Positions 17,322 through 25,797 are shown, counted from the first letter of the stretch. The stretch: 43,742 nucleotides of DNA from Prolixibacteraceae bacterium (GCA_009773765.1 WTWZ01000012.1:1-43742), one strand, 5' to 3'. Notes: generated from the sequence alone by a model not told the origin. Translations and numbers: made by a program.

Positions 17322-17359
17322 ACAATTGGTTTTTTTATTCGTAAACACAATTGGTTTTT
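17322..17359. repeat. Two direct copies of ACAATTGGTTTTT in a divergent promoter region
   Basis: ACAATTGG followed by a T run occurs at 17322-17334 and again at 17347-17359, 25 bp apart. Each carries the palindromic core CCAATTGG in near-complete form. It lies between cls and the DUF6146 gene, so it could be an operator or just promoter A/T sequence. Confidence 0.4.
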
Positions 17360-17382
17360 ATTTTGAAAGAGAGGTGATAAAA

Positions 17383-17793
17383 ATGAAACATTTATTTTTT
17401 TTATTGGCAGTATTAGTGATTTTTTGGGCATGTAAAGGGCCGAAAGGAATTGGGAAAATTGAGATAACCGAACCGGAAGTGGTAGTTGACAGTGTTGAAT
17501 ATGGAGTTGAAACTTTTGATGCCAAATTTGAAGCATGGTATGCAATGCACAATAGTCCGGCAAAATACCGTTCGCTGGCATACTACGAAAACTGGAACAA
17601 ACAATACGTTCAGGCCTGGAATTTTAAAGCGTTAAACGGAGCAAAAAACTCATTTTTTCAACCCATTGTTGGTTACGACCCCAACGAAAAATATGGATTC
17701 GATGTTAACCATAAACTTTTCTATTATTTCCAGTATGTTGAAAACGTTTTGAAAATTGAAATTATGCCTGGCGGCCCCAGGGCAATACATTAA
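17383..17793 (+). CDS. DUF6146 family lipoprotein
   Basis: A 136-residue protein with a lipoprotein signal peptide ending IFWAC (Cys17). A short Glu/Val-rich linker follows, then a compact domain rich in Trp and Tyr (FEAWYAMHN, YYENWNKQYVQAWNFKAL, FFYYF-like end). It resembles the Bacteroidota family DUF6146, whose function is unknown; the mature protein should be anchored to a membrane on its periplasmic side. I use the ATG at 17383 because GAGAGGTGA just upstream is one of the few Shine-Dalgarno-like sites in the window; the open frame to 17326 adds 19 residues. The last four bases overlap the end of ribD in convergent orientation. Confidence 0.82.
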   Translation: MKHLFFLLAVLVIFWACKGPKGIGKIEITEPEVVVDSVEYGVETFDAKFEAWYAMHNSPAKYRSLAYYENWNKQYVQAWNFKALNGAKNSFFQPIVGYDPNEKYGFDVNHKLFYYFQYVENVLKIEIMPGGPRAIH

Positions 17794-18839
17794 TTACTGT
17801 TATTTCGATAAATAAAAAGCTGGTCGGAATCAAATTTTTCTGAATGAACTATTTTTCCCGAAATTTCGGGCGCCTTAATTCCATTGCTGAAAAATTTGTC
17901 CCCAATAAAGCGGTGTGCTTCATCCCACTGGTTTGAATTGATAAAACTTTCCAAAAGCTGCTTTCCTCCTTCAACAATAAGGGACTGAATATTTTGCTGA
18001 TATAGCATTTTAAGAATTTGAGGAATTATTTTTTTGCCAAAATCGATTTTAACAAATTCTGTGTTCCCGACATTTTCGCTTTTTAAAGAATTGAAAATAA
18101 TTGTTTTAACTGTTCCATCGAAAAGCCGGAGAGTATTTGGCAAACGCAAATGATTGTCAATTAACAGCCTAACAGGATTTCTTCCGGGGCAGTGCCTAAC
18201 GGTTAACGACGGATTGTCTTTAAGGGCAGTATTTGTCCCTACCAAAATGGCATCTTCAACCGCCCGCATTTGATGAACATGAACAAGCGCTTTTCCCCCG
18301 GTTATCCAGGTTGGCCCGCCAAATTCACTTTTTGTGCGGTCAAAATCAATAAAACCATCGGAAGTTTCCGCCCATTTTAAAGAAATATATGGGCGTTTTT
18401 TTTCGTGAAAAATAAAAAACCGTTTGTTCAGTTCACGGCACTCTTTTTCCAGAACACCAACCTGCACATCAATTCCGGCTTTTATCATCCGTTCAATTCC
18501 CTTGCCGGCCACTTTTGCAAACGAATCGATGACGCCAATTACAACGTGAGGGATTTTTTTTGAAACAATCAGTCCGGCACAGGGCGGGGTTAAACCGAAA
18601 TGGGCACAAGGTTCAAGAGATACATAAAGCGTGCTTTCTTTTAATAATTCCTGGTTTTTTACTGAATTGACTGCATTTACTTCGGCATGTGCCGCGCCAT
18701 ATTTTTCATGAAACCCTTCACCGATAATTATATTATTTTGTACGATAACGCACCCCACCATCGGGTTTGGCGAAACATTCCCGGCCCCCAGTTGCGCCAG
18801 ATCGAGGCAGCGTTTCATGTATTTTTCGAGTATGTTCAT
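17790..18839 (-). CDS. ribD: Bifunctional riboflavin biosynthesis deaminase/reductase RibD
   Basis: A 349-residue protein that deaminates and then reduces the pyrimidine intermediate of riboflavin synthesis. The N-terminal deaminase has the zinc motif HAEVNAV (H51, E53) with PCAHFGLTPPC (C78, C87). The C-terminal reductase has the ISLKWAETSDGFI start, VGTNTALKDNPSLTVR and the late VEGGKQLL. A -7 box 30 bp upstream fits a single-gene transcript; prmC is divergent. ribF lies 2 kb away on the same strand but in a separate unit. Confidence 0.95.
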   Translation of the reverse strand: MNILEKYMKRCLDLAQLGAGNVSPNPMVGCVIVQNNIIIGEGFHEKYGAAHAEVNAVNSVKNQELLKESTLYVSLEPCAHFGLTPPCAGLIVSKKIPHVVIGVIDSFAKVAGKGIERMIKAGIDVQVGVLEKECRELNKRFFIFHEKKRPYISLKWAETSDGFIDFDRTKSEFGGPTWITGGKALVHVHQMRAVEDAILVGTNTALKDNPSLTVRHCPGRNPVRLLIDNHLRLPNTLRLFDGTVKTIIFNSLKSENVGNTEFVKIDFGKKIIPQILKMLYQQNIQSLIVEGGKQLLESFINSNQWDEAHRFIGDKFFSNGIKAPEISGKIVHSEKFDSDQLFIYRNNSN

Positions 18840-18868
18840 TTCGCGCGGAAAGTATAACTTTACTGCTA

Positions 18869-18876
18869 CAAAAGTA
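18869..18876 (-). promoter_or_regulatory. -7 box for ribD
   Basis: TACTTTTG on the minus strand matches TAnnTTTG exactly, 29 bp before the ribD ATG. A TTG lies 19 bp upstream (18896-18898). The facing promoter of prmC probably uses TAACTTTA at 18855-18862, so the two overlap. Confidence 0.5.
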
Positions 18877-18880
18877 GAAA

Positions 18881-19723
18881 ATGAAAGCGACTATTCAATA
18901 CATCAATTCAGAATTGGCCGGGTTTTACCCGGTTTCAGAAATACAAAGTTTTATAAGAATAATTTTTGAAGCTGTTTGTGGTATTAGTTTTACCGGACAA
19001 ATTATAAGAAAGAATGAAAAAATTTCATTAACCGATTTCGAAAAGATAAAGTCAGTCATTTCGAGGTTGAAAAACTTTGAGCCCATTCAGTACATTTTAG
19101 GCGAAACAGAGTTTTACGGATTAAAGCTGGCCGTAAATCCTTCGGTTTTAATTCCCCGCCCCGAAACCGAAGAACTGGTCCAGTGGATTATTAAAAGAAA
19201 TTGGCCTGAAAACTGCAAAATTCTCGATATTGGAACGGGCAGTGGTTGTATTGCCCTCGCATTAAAAAAACAATTAAACAATGTTGATGTTTTTGGAATT
19301 GATATTTCTGAAAATGCATTGGAAGTTGCGAAACAAAATGCAATAAAAAGCAATCTGGATGTTGGTTTTTTTCAGGCAGATATCTTAAAATGGAAACATT
19401 GCAACTGGCAAATTTTTGATGTTATTGTCAGCAACCCCCCTTACATAAGGGAAAGCGAAAAGCAGCAAATGCACAATAATGTCATTAATTTTGAACCCGC
19501 GAATGCATTGTTTGTCCCCGATGAAAACCCACTTGTTTTTTATCGGCCTATTGCTTCTTTTGCACATAAACATCTTTCTGATAACGGAATGTTGTTTTTT
19601 GAAATCAACGAAAACCTTGGTTCGGAAATGAATGAAATGTTGATTGAATCCGGTTTTGCTGAAATTGAAATCAGGAAAGACATTAACGGGAAAGACCGGA
19701 TGGTTAGTTGCCGGAAAATTTAG
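18881..19723 (+). CDS. prmC: Release factor glutamine N5-methyltransferase
   Basis: A 280-residue SAM-dependent methyltransferase that modifies the GGQ glutamine of class-1 peptide release factors. It has an N-terminal helical domain (about residues 1-85, with QYILGETEFYGL), the SAM motif ILDIGTGSGCIAL, and the glutamine-binding VSNPPYI (N185). These are all diagnostic of PrmC/HemK. It is divergent from ribD, with a 41-bp spacer, and is followed 41 bp later by a membrane EEP-family gene. Confidence 0.94.
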   Translation: MKATIQYINSELAGFYPVSEIQSFIRIIFEAVCGISFTGQIIRKNEKISLTDFEKIKSVISRLKNFEPIQYILGETEFYGLKLAVNPSVLIPRPETEELVQWIIKRNWPENCKILDIGTGSGCIALALKKQLNNVDVFGIDISENALEVAKQNAIKSNLDVGFFQADILKWKHCNWQIFDVIVSNPPYIRESEKQQMHNNVINFEPANALFVPDENPLVFYRPIASFAHKHLSDNGMLFFEINENLGSEMNEMLIESGFAEIEIRKDINGKDRMVSCRKI

Positions 19724-19764
19724 CCTCTTTTTTTCTATCTTGCAAAAAAAATCAAGCGAGATAA

Positions 19765-20832
19765 TTGAATGTGAAGAAAGCGACAATATATCTGTTTTTA
19801 ATTTTGAATATTCTGGCGATTGCTGCGTTGTTATTCAGTTATCTTTCAGTTTTTATCCCTCCCGATAAATTCTGGGTTTCCTCTTTTTTTGGCCTGGCAT
19901 TTCCTTTTTTTGTTGCAGCAAATATTCTGTTTATTGCCATTTGGTCATTTTTCAAACCAAAGTTTCTCTTTTTGTCGCTGGTTGCAGTTATGGTTGGTTG
20001 GGGCTTTGTTAACCGCTATTTTCAGTTTAGTGGTAAAAATACGGAAGATGAAGGAATTAAAGTTATATCGTACAACGTACAAAATTTTCACGGCAAAAAA
20101 GAGGCCAATCAAAAAGCCAGTGCAAATAAAATACTTGAATTTCTGGACGAAAAAAATGCCAATATTATTTGTCTTCAGGATATTACGTTGCGAAAGAAAC
20201 ACATTTTTAACATTGCAGGGGTGGTTAACCGCCTGAAATCGATAAACCATTATCATTACGCCAGTAATGGCGCAACATTTGGGTTGGCAACTTTTACAAG
20301 TTACCCAATTATAAAAATGGGCGAAATCAGATATCAAAATTTGCCAAATATGGCCATATTTACCGATGTGTTGATTGACGGCGATACTGTGCGGATTTTT
20401 AATGTTCATTTGCAGTCGTTCCATATTGACCCTCGTAAATATGATATAATTGATTCTCCGGGAATTAATGAGAGAAAGGATATTGAGGAAATTCGGGAGA
20501 TCGGGGGGAAATTAAAAAAGGCATTTAAAATACGTGCAGGGCAGGTTCGCGAAATTAGGAAGCTAATAGATGAAACCCCTTATCCTGTAATTATTTGCGG
20601 TGATTTTAACGATACGCCGGTTTCATATACGTACCAGCTTTTGCGTGGTGGTTTTAAGGATTCATTTGTTGAGTCAGGGAAGGGTTTTGGGCGGACTTAT
20701 ATTGGTAAACTGCCTTCATATCGCATCGACAATATTTTGTACAGCGAAGCTTTTGAATCGTACAATTTTAATTTGGAAAATGTACGGTTATCTGACCATT
20801 TGCCGGTATCGTGCCTTTTAATCAAAAAATGA
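19765..20832 (+). CDS. Membrane-anchored endonuclease/exonuclease/phosphatase family protein
   Basis: A 355-residue protein with three N-terminal hydrophobic helices (about residues 6-90) followed by an EEP domain. Visible EEP motifs are SYNVQNF (start), ICGDFNDTP, and SDHLPV (end). The usual LQE metal Glu appears as ICLQDI, an Asp. No ATG is available: an in-frame TAA lies directly upstream at 19762-19764, the nearby ATG at 19769 is out of frame, and the next in-frame Met is about 80 residues downstream, inside a helix. So it starts at TTG 19765 or GTG 19771. The substrate is unknown. It is convergent with ribF, with a 4-bp gap. Confidence 0.83.
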   Translation: MNVKKATIYLFLILNILAIAALLFSYLSVFIPPDKFWVSSFFGLAFPFFVAANILFIAIWSFFKPKFLFLSLVAVMVGWGFVNRYFQFSGKNTEDEGIKVISYNVQNFHGKKEANQKASANKILEFLDEKNANIICLQDITLRKKHIFNIAGVVNRLKSINHYHYASNGATFGLATFTSYPIIKMGEIRYQNLPNMAIFTDVLIDGDTVRIFNVHLQSFHIDPRKYDIIDSPGINERKDIEEIREIGGKLKKAFKIRAGQVREIRKLIDETPYPVIICGDFNDTPVSYTYQLLRGGFKDSFVESGKGFGRTYIGKLPSYRIDNILYSEAFESYNFNLENVRLSDHLPVSCLLIKK

Positions 20833-20836
20833 ATGG

Positions 20837-21769
20837 TTATTTTGAAAGAATTGAAAAGGCAGTTATTTTATCTTTTTCCAACTGTCGGACAAGCATCTCA
20901 ATATTATCAAATTTTTGTTCGTCCCTTATTTTTCCGGCAAATTTCAGCATAATTTCTTTTCCGTAAATATCGCCTTCAAAATCAAAAATATGCACTTCAA
21001 TACTGCGGTTATCGGCGTTGTTATTAAAAGTGGGGCGGGTGCCGATATTCAGCATTCCATTGTATTCAGTTTCGCCAAGTTCAACTTTTACCGCATAAAC
21101 ACCGTAACCCGGAATTATTTTAAACTTGTCAGATGATTCAATGTTGGCTGTAGGAAACCCCAGTTTTCGGCCTAACTGTTTTCCTTCAACAACTGTTCCG
21201 TGCAGCGTAAACTGGTAACCCAGATATTGGTTAGCTTTTTCAATCTGGCCATTTTCAAGGGCATTTCTTATTTTTGTTGAACTTACACTGCCCTCGTCAA
21301 CCAAAAGTGCATCAAGCCGTTCAATTTCGAATTTATGTTTCTCCGCGCATTTTTTCAGGTAATCGAATCCACCCTCGCGGTTTTTTCCAAATTTATGATC
21401 GTAGCCAACCACCAAACAATGGGTTTTAATTTGTTCAACAAGTATTTTTTCAACAAATTCACTATAAGTCAGTTCAGAAAAGGATTTGTCGAATGTGTAA
21501 ATAATCAGGTGGTCGATGCCATATTTTTCAAACAGGTTTATTTTTTCGTTCAGTGTGGTCAGCAATCGTAAATTATTGCCGTCGGGCGCTGTTACCAACC
21601 GGGGGTGAGTATGAAATGTGAATATTACAGTATCGCCGTCTTGCTGCCTGGCAAATTCCTGCAACCGCAAAATAACTTTTTGGTGCCCTAAATGGACCCC
21701 GTCGAAAGTGCCAATGGTAACCACAGGTTTTCTGGCTTTGAACTGTTCTAAACTGGTATATAGTTTCAC
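20837..21769 (-). CDS. ribF: Bifunctional riboflavin kinase/FAD synthetase
   Basis: A 310-residue enzyme that phosphorylates riboflavin to FMN and adenylates it to FAD. The N-terminal FAD synthetase has GTFDGVHLGH (residues 20-29) and a late SSTKIRNAL. The C-terminal kinase has LGFPTANI, GVYAVKV and GMLNIGTRPTFN. The start is GTG at 21769; an in-frame stop at 21782-21784 leaves no upstream ATG, and the N-terminus fits the family exactly. It converges on the EEP gene. Confidence 0.94.
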   Translation of the reverse strand: MKLYTSLEQFKARKPVVTIGTFDGVHLGHQKVILRLQEFARQQDGDTVIFTFHTHPRLVTAPDGNNLRLLTTLNEKINLFEKYGIDHLIIYTFDKSFSELTYSEFVEKILVEQIKTHCLVVGYDHKFGKNREGGFDYLKKCAEKHKFEIERLDALLVDEGSVSSTKIRNALENGQIEKANQYLGYQFTLHGTVVEGKQLGRKLGFPTANIESSDKFKIIPGYGVYAVKVELGETEYNGMLNIGTRPTFNNNADNRSIEVHIFDFEGDIYGKEIMLKFAGKIRDEQKFDNIEMLVRQLEKDKITAFSILSK

Positions 21770-21821
21770 CTTATTTTTAGATTATCGGCGAACATAAATC
21801 TTTTCACCGGAATAATGCCCT

Positions 21822-21829
21822 CAAAAATA
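21822..21829 (-). promoter_or_regulatory. -7 box for ribF
   Basis: TATTTTTG on the minus strand, an exact TAnnTTTG match 52 bp upstream of the ribF GTG. Confidence 0.45.
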
Positions 21830-21932
21830 GAAAAATCAACCCAAAGCGAAATTCCTAAAATATGTTATTTTAATTGAACCTGTTTATGGTGTAGAGGATT
21901 TTGTTAATTTTAAGCCCTCAAAAAAGAAGAGC

Positions 21933-23087
21933 ATGATTTTTAACCGTTTGATATTTATCCTTTTCATTTTGACAGTGGTTTTTAGCAGTTGTCAGAAAAA
22001 CAATGGTTTTTCAATTAGCGGGAAAATATCTAATTCCGAAGGAGATACAATTTATCTCGAAGAACTCCATGTATCAACAAGGAAGCCTGTGGCTAAAGTT
22101 AAAATTGATGAAAACGGCGAATTTGAATTTAAGGGAACAACCACAATACCAACTTACTACCTGCTGTTGTTGTCAGATAATAATTTTATTACCCTTTTGG
22201 TTGATTCGGTTGAGAACGTATTTATTGAAGCCGATGCTGCCAATTTCGGTAAAGAATATGTTGTGCAGGGTTCACTGGGTTCTATACAGATAAAAGAATT
22301 AAACGAGCATTTAAACCGAACAGAGCGCAAACTCGATTCGTTGCAGCAACTCAATAACTTGTATAAGAACAATGCTGAATATCCGGAATTAAGAGCGCGC
22401 TGGAACCAGGAATATGCCACATTAATCGAAGAACAGTCGAAATTTTCGACCAGCTTTGTTTTAAACAATCCATTTTCAATGGCAAGCGTTTATGCCCTGT
22501 ACCAAAAGTACAGGGATCAAAGTTATGTAATCAGGGACTTGCAAACCATGCGTACGGCCGCTTCAGCCTTAAATGCAATATATCCAAATTCAACACTGGT
22601 TAAGGCATTGTACGAAAATACCCTTCAGTTTTTGCGCGATGAAAAAGCAGTGCAAATGAAAAGGTTTATTGAACAGGAAGGTGTAAACAGCCCTGATATT
22701 TTGCTGCCCGATACAAGTGGGAAAGAAATTGCACTTACGTCGCTTCGGGGCAAAGTAGTCCTGTTACATTTTTGGATGGCTGAAGACCAGGGGTCGCGCG
22801 TGTTAAATTCATTGCTTGTTGAGGCTTACCAAAAATACAAATCAACAGGGTTTGAAATTTACCAGGTAAACCTCGGGGTTAACAGAAGTGAATGGATTGA
22901 CGCTATTGATGAAGATAAGCTTAAGTGGATAAATGTTGGTGATTTGGAAGGAAGTACAAAGGCCCGGCTTAGCTACAACGTCCAAAGTATTCCGTTTAAT
23001 TATCTATTGGACAGAGAAGGAAAAATAGTTGCCAAAAATCTGACGGGCTCCGATTTGGACAAAACACTTGCGAAAATTCTGAAATAA
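21933..23087 (+). CDS. DUF4369 / thioredoxin-fold lipoprotein lacking the CXXC
   Basis: A 384-residue lipoprotein (signal peptide ending FSSC, Cys20). The N-terminal domain (about 22-120) resembles DUF4369, a β-sandwich found ahead of thioredoxin domains in Bacteroidota. A helical linker with coiled-coil character (about 125-230) follows, then a TlpA/AhpC-like thioredoxin fold (about 245-384). At the usual active site (FWASWCGPC in relatives) this protein has HFWMAEDQGSR, with no cysteine at all. The cis-Pro region is kept (VQSIPFNYLLD). It should therefore be inactive as a thiol oxidoreductase and may bind proteins or heme partners instead. It stands alone between ribF and lpxH. Confidence 0.85.
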   Translation: MIFNRLIFILFILTVVFSSCQKNNGFSISGKISNSEGDTIYLEELHVSTRKPVAKVKIDENGEFEFKGTTTIPTYYLLLLSDNNFITLLVDSVENVFIEADAANFGKEYVVQGSLGSIQIKELNEHLNRTERKLDSLQQLNNLYKNNAEYPELRARWNQEYATLIEEQSKFSTSFVLNNPFSMASVYALYQKYRDQSYVIRDLQTMRTAASALNAIYPNSTLVKALYENTLQFLRDEKAVQMKRFIEQEGVNSPDILLPDTSGKEIALTSLRGKVVLLHFWMAEDQGSRVLNSLLVEAYQKYKSTGFEIYQVNLGVNRSEWIDAIDEDKLKWINVGDLEGSTKARLSYNVQSIPFNYLLDREGKIVAKNLTGSDLDKTLAKILK

Positions 23088-23130
23088 AAACTCAGAAAAA
23101 CCAGACGTTGAATAAACATCAAACTTTATT

Positions 23131-23895
23131 TTGAAAGAAAAAGGGAAAATATATTTTGTTTCCGACGTTCATCTTGGTGCGCCTGCATTTAAGAACAACC
23201 GCGAACGCGAATTGCTTTTTGCAAGTTGGTTGGATAGCATCAATAACGATGTGCAGGAACTTTATTTAATGGGCGATATTTTTGATTTCTGGTGGGAATA
23301 TAAAAAAGTTGTCCCACGCGGATTTACCCGGATTTTAGGCAGAATAGCCAATTTAACCGACCGCGGAATTCCTGTTCATTTTTTTACCGGTAACCACGAT
23401 TTATGGGTGTACGATTATTTACCCTCAGAATTGGGTGTTATCGTCCACAAAAGCGGGATTATTAAAGAATTTGGAAATAAGAAATTCTTCCTTGCCCACG
23501 GTGATGGTTTAGATGCAGGGGATATTGGATATATCAGGCTCAAAAAAATTTTCACAAACAAAAAACTGCAATGGTGGTTTTCGCGCCTGCACCCTAATTT
23601 TGCCCTGCACATTGCACACAAATGGTCGAACTCGGGCAGGATCGCAAAATTCCAAAAAAAGGAAGAAGAATTTAACGTTAACAATGACGGGATGTATAAA
23701 TTTGCACAGAAATATTTGACGAAAGAACCAATTGATTATTTTATTTTTGGCCACCGTCATGTAATGGCAGATATTCAAATAAACGAAAAAACAAGTTTTG
23801 TACTTTTAGGCGATTGGATTACAAATTTTTCGTTTGGGGTTTTTGACGGTGAAAAATTTGAACTAAAAAAATATAAGGAATCAAAGAGATTATAA
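23131..23895 (+). CDS. lpxH: UDP-2,3-diacylglucosamine diphosphatase (LpxH-type)
   Basis: A 254-residue calcineurin-like phosphoesterase that cleaves UDP-2,3-diacylglucosamine to lipid X in lipid A synthesis. Metal motifs are SDVHLG (D12, H14), MGDIFDFWW (D49), GNHD (residues 87-90), AHGDGLD and FGHRHV. The frame is closed by a TAA at 23113-23115 and contains no ATG before the first motif, so it starts with TTG at 23131. It lies 43 bp after the thioredoxin-fold gene and 14 bp before the ketosynthase gene, probably co-transcribed with the latter. Confidence 0.9.
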   Translation: MKEKGKIYFVSDVHLGAPAFKNNRERELLFASWLDSINNDVQELYLMGDIFDFWWEYKKVVPRGFTRILGRIANLTDRGIPVHFFTGNHDLWVYDYLPSELGVIVHKSGIIKEFGNKKFFLAHGDGLDAGDIGYIRLKKIFTNKKLQWWFSRLHPNFALHIAHKWSNSGRIAKFQKKEEEFNVNNDGMYKFAQKYLTKEPIDYFIFGHRHVMADIQINEKTSFVLLGDWITNFSFGVFDGEKFELKKYKESKRL

Positions 23896-23909
23896 GAAGT
23901 TGGATTGCA

Positions 23910-24992
23910 ATGAGAAAGGAAATTTATACCCGGATTATAGGTACTGGCAGTTATCTCCCTCCAATTATAGTTAGAAACGATTATTTTCTGGAACATGAGT
24001 TTTATGAACCCTCCGGAAAGAAAATAACCGACAAAACCAACGGGGAAATAATTCAAAAATTTTACGAAATTACCAATATAGCCGAAAGGCGATATATTGA
24101 AGAAGGACAGGTAACTTCTGATATTGCAGCTTTTGCAGTGCACGATGCCTGTATTTCTGCAGGAGTTGATATGGAGAGCCTCGGTTTTATAATTGTCAGT
24201 CATAATTTTGGCGACATCAGGGAGGGAAATGTGCGTATGGATGCATTGCCTGCACTTGCCAATAAAGTAAAACTGAAATTAAGCATTAAAAATCCGGACT
24301 GCATTTGTCACGATATTATTTCGGGTTGTCCGGGCTGGACACAAGCAATGATAATTGCCGACGCATATATTAAAAGTGGCTTCAAAAAAATGGGCGTTGT
24401 GGTTGGTGCTGATGTACTTTCACGGATTTCCGACCCGCACGACAGGGATTCAATGATTTATGCCGATGGCGCAGGGGCTACTATTGTTCAGGCAATTGAA
24501 AGTGATGAGCCTACCGGAATTTTAAGCCATGCAAGCCGATCCGATTCGGTTCAGTTTGCTTCCTTGCTAACGTTGGGCGGTTCAAATAATCCGGAATTTC
24601 ATGGAAACGATCAGTTTATTAAAATGGCGGGCCATAAACTTTACGTTTATGCTATTTCAACCGTACCCAAAGTAGTAAAGGAAAGCCTTGACAAAGCCGG
24701 GCTTCATTTGAGTGATGTGAAAAAAGTGTTTATCCACCAGGCAAATGAAAAAATGGATGAAGTAATTTTAAATAACGTGTTTAAACTATACAACGAGCAG
24801 GGAAATGTGGCCGAAATTATGCCTATGAGCATCAGCAAACTCGGCAATTCATCAACCGCAACTGTTCCTACTTTGCTCGATTTGGTCGTAAAGGGAAAAA
24901 TGAATGGCCACCGGTTAAGTGAAGGCGATTATATCGTTCTTTGTTCTGTTGGCGCCGGAATGAATATCAACTCGATAGTATATAAGTGGTAA
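23910..24992 (+). CDS. 3-oxoacyl-ACP synthase III (FabH-like) family protein
   Basis: A 360-residue thiolase-fold ketosynthase with the FabH triad Cys140 (ISGCPGW), His276 (FIHQAN) and Asn313 (LGNSSTATV). It is longer than housekeeping FabH (about 317-330) because of an N-terminal insertion (residues ~28-60) and a longer segment before the Cys (NPDCICHD). The GCPGW context differs from the usual ACAGF. This fits the divergent KAS III group that primes or condenses special acyl chains rather than bulk fatty acid initiation. It directly follows lpxH, so a role in an envelope lipid is plausible but not shown. Confidence 0.85.
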   Translation: MRKEIYTRIIGTGSYLPPIIVRNDYFLEHEFYEPSGKKITDKTNGEIIQKFYEITNIAERRYIEEGQVTSDIAAFAVHDACISAGVDMESLGFIIVSHNFGDIREGNVRMDALPALANKVKLKLSIKNPDCICHDIISGCPGWTQAMIIADAYIKSGFKKMGVVVGADVLSRISDPHDRDSMIYADGAGATIVQAIESDEPTGILSHASRSDSVQFASLLTLGGSNNPEFHGNDQFIKMAGHKLYVYAISTVPKVVKESLDKAGLHLSDVKKVFIHQANEKMDEVILNNVFKLYNEQGNVAEIMPMSISKLGNSSTATVPTLLDLVVKGKMNGHRLSEGDYIVLCSVGAGMNINSIVYKW

Positions 24993-24993
24993 A

Positions 24994-25135
24994 TCAAAGT
25001 TTAAAGTTCAAAGTTTAAAGTTTAAAGTTCCGGATATAAATCTAATAGCTTGAAAACCTAATACATACATACATACCTTATTTGTATTGTATTCTTTGAT
25101 TTATGCATTTTGGCATTCTCGCATTCATGCATTTT
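24994..25135. repeat. Three adjacent short tandem arrays
   Basis: Five 7-bp units alternating TCAAAGT and TTAAAGT (24994-25028), four ATAC units (25061-25076), and four degenerate 8-bp units of the form nGCATTnn (25104-25135) fill the gap between the ketosynthase and ung. The last unit touches the ung stop codon. Unit lengths differ (7, 4 and 8 bp), so they arose separately. Confidence 0.8.
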
Positions 25136-25797
25136 TACCACTGAATTGTATCTAAATTGTGCAGTTTGAGAAACTCATTTGCCCTGCTGAAGTGCCGGTT
25201 GCAAAAAAAACCACGGCTGGCCGATAAAGGCGAAGGATGCACCGAACTCAATACCAAATGTTTATTTTGATCGATGAATTTGGCTTTACTAATCGCGTAA
25301 TTTCCCCATAAAATAAAAACAACATGCTGTTTTTGATCGTTTATCGTGTGAATAACAGTGTCTGTGAACTGCTCCCACCCTTTATTTTGATGAGATCCCG
25401 CCAAATCTGCCATTACTGTTAAAGTGGCATTGAGCAGTAAAACTCCCTGTTTTGCCCAACCGGTGAGGTTGCCGCTTCGCGGTATTTCTTTTCCAACATC
25501 GTTTTCCAACTCCTTAAAAATATTCCACAAACTGGGCGGAAATTTTATTCCATCGTTTACTGAAAAGCAAAGTCCGTGTGCCTGTCCCGGGCCGTGATAA
25601 GGATCCTGCCCAAGAATTACGACTTTCAAAATATCGAAAGGGCACTGATCAAAAGCATTAAAAATGAGTTTTGCAGGAGGGAAAATTTTGTGGGTTTTGT
25701 ATTCATTTCTCACAAATGAAGTTAATTCAGAAAAATAACTTTTTTCGAACTCATCAGCCAGCAAAGGTTTCCAACTTTCTTCTATTCGTACTTCCAT
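25135..25797 (-). CDS. ung: Uracil-DNA glycosylase (family 1)
   Basis: A 220-residue base-excision repair enzyme that removes uracil from DNA. It has the water-activating motif ILGQDPYHGPGQAHG (catalytic Asp65), the uracil-stacking Phe in GLCFSV, LLLNATLTV, and the DNA-intercalation loop HPSPLSASRGF (His187). Length and motifs match Ung throughout. Its own -7 box lies 70 bp upstream, between it and the PLP enzyme gene. Confidence 0.96.
   Translation of the reverse strand: MEVRIEESWKPLLADEFEKSYFSELTSFVRNEYKTHKIFPPAKLIFNAFDQCPFDILKVVILGQDPYHGPGQAHGLCFSVNDGIKFPPSLWNIFKELENDVGKEIPRSGNLTGWAKQGVLLLNATLTVMADLAGSHQNKGWEQFTDTVIHTINDQKQHVVFILWGNYAISKAKFIDQNKHLVLSSVHPSPLSASRGFFCNRHFSRANEFLKLHNLDTIQW

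Noticed and set aside
24994-25028. Heptad repeats as a CRISPR array
   Set aside because: Units are 7 bp with no spacers and no cas genes nearby.
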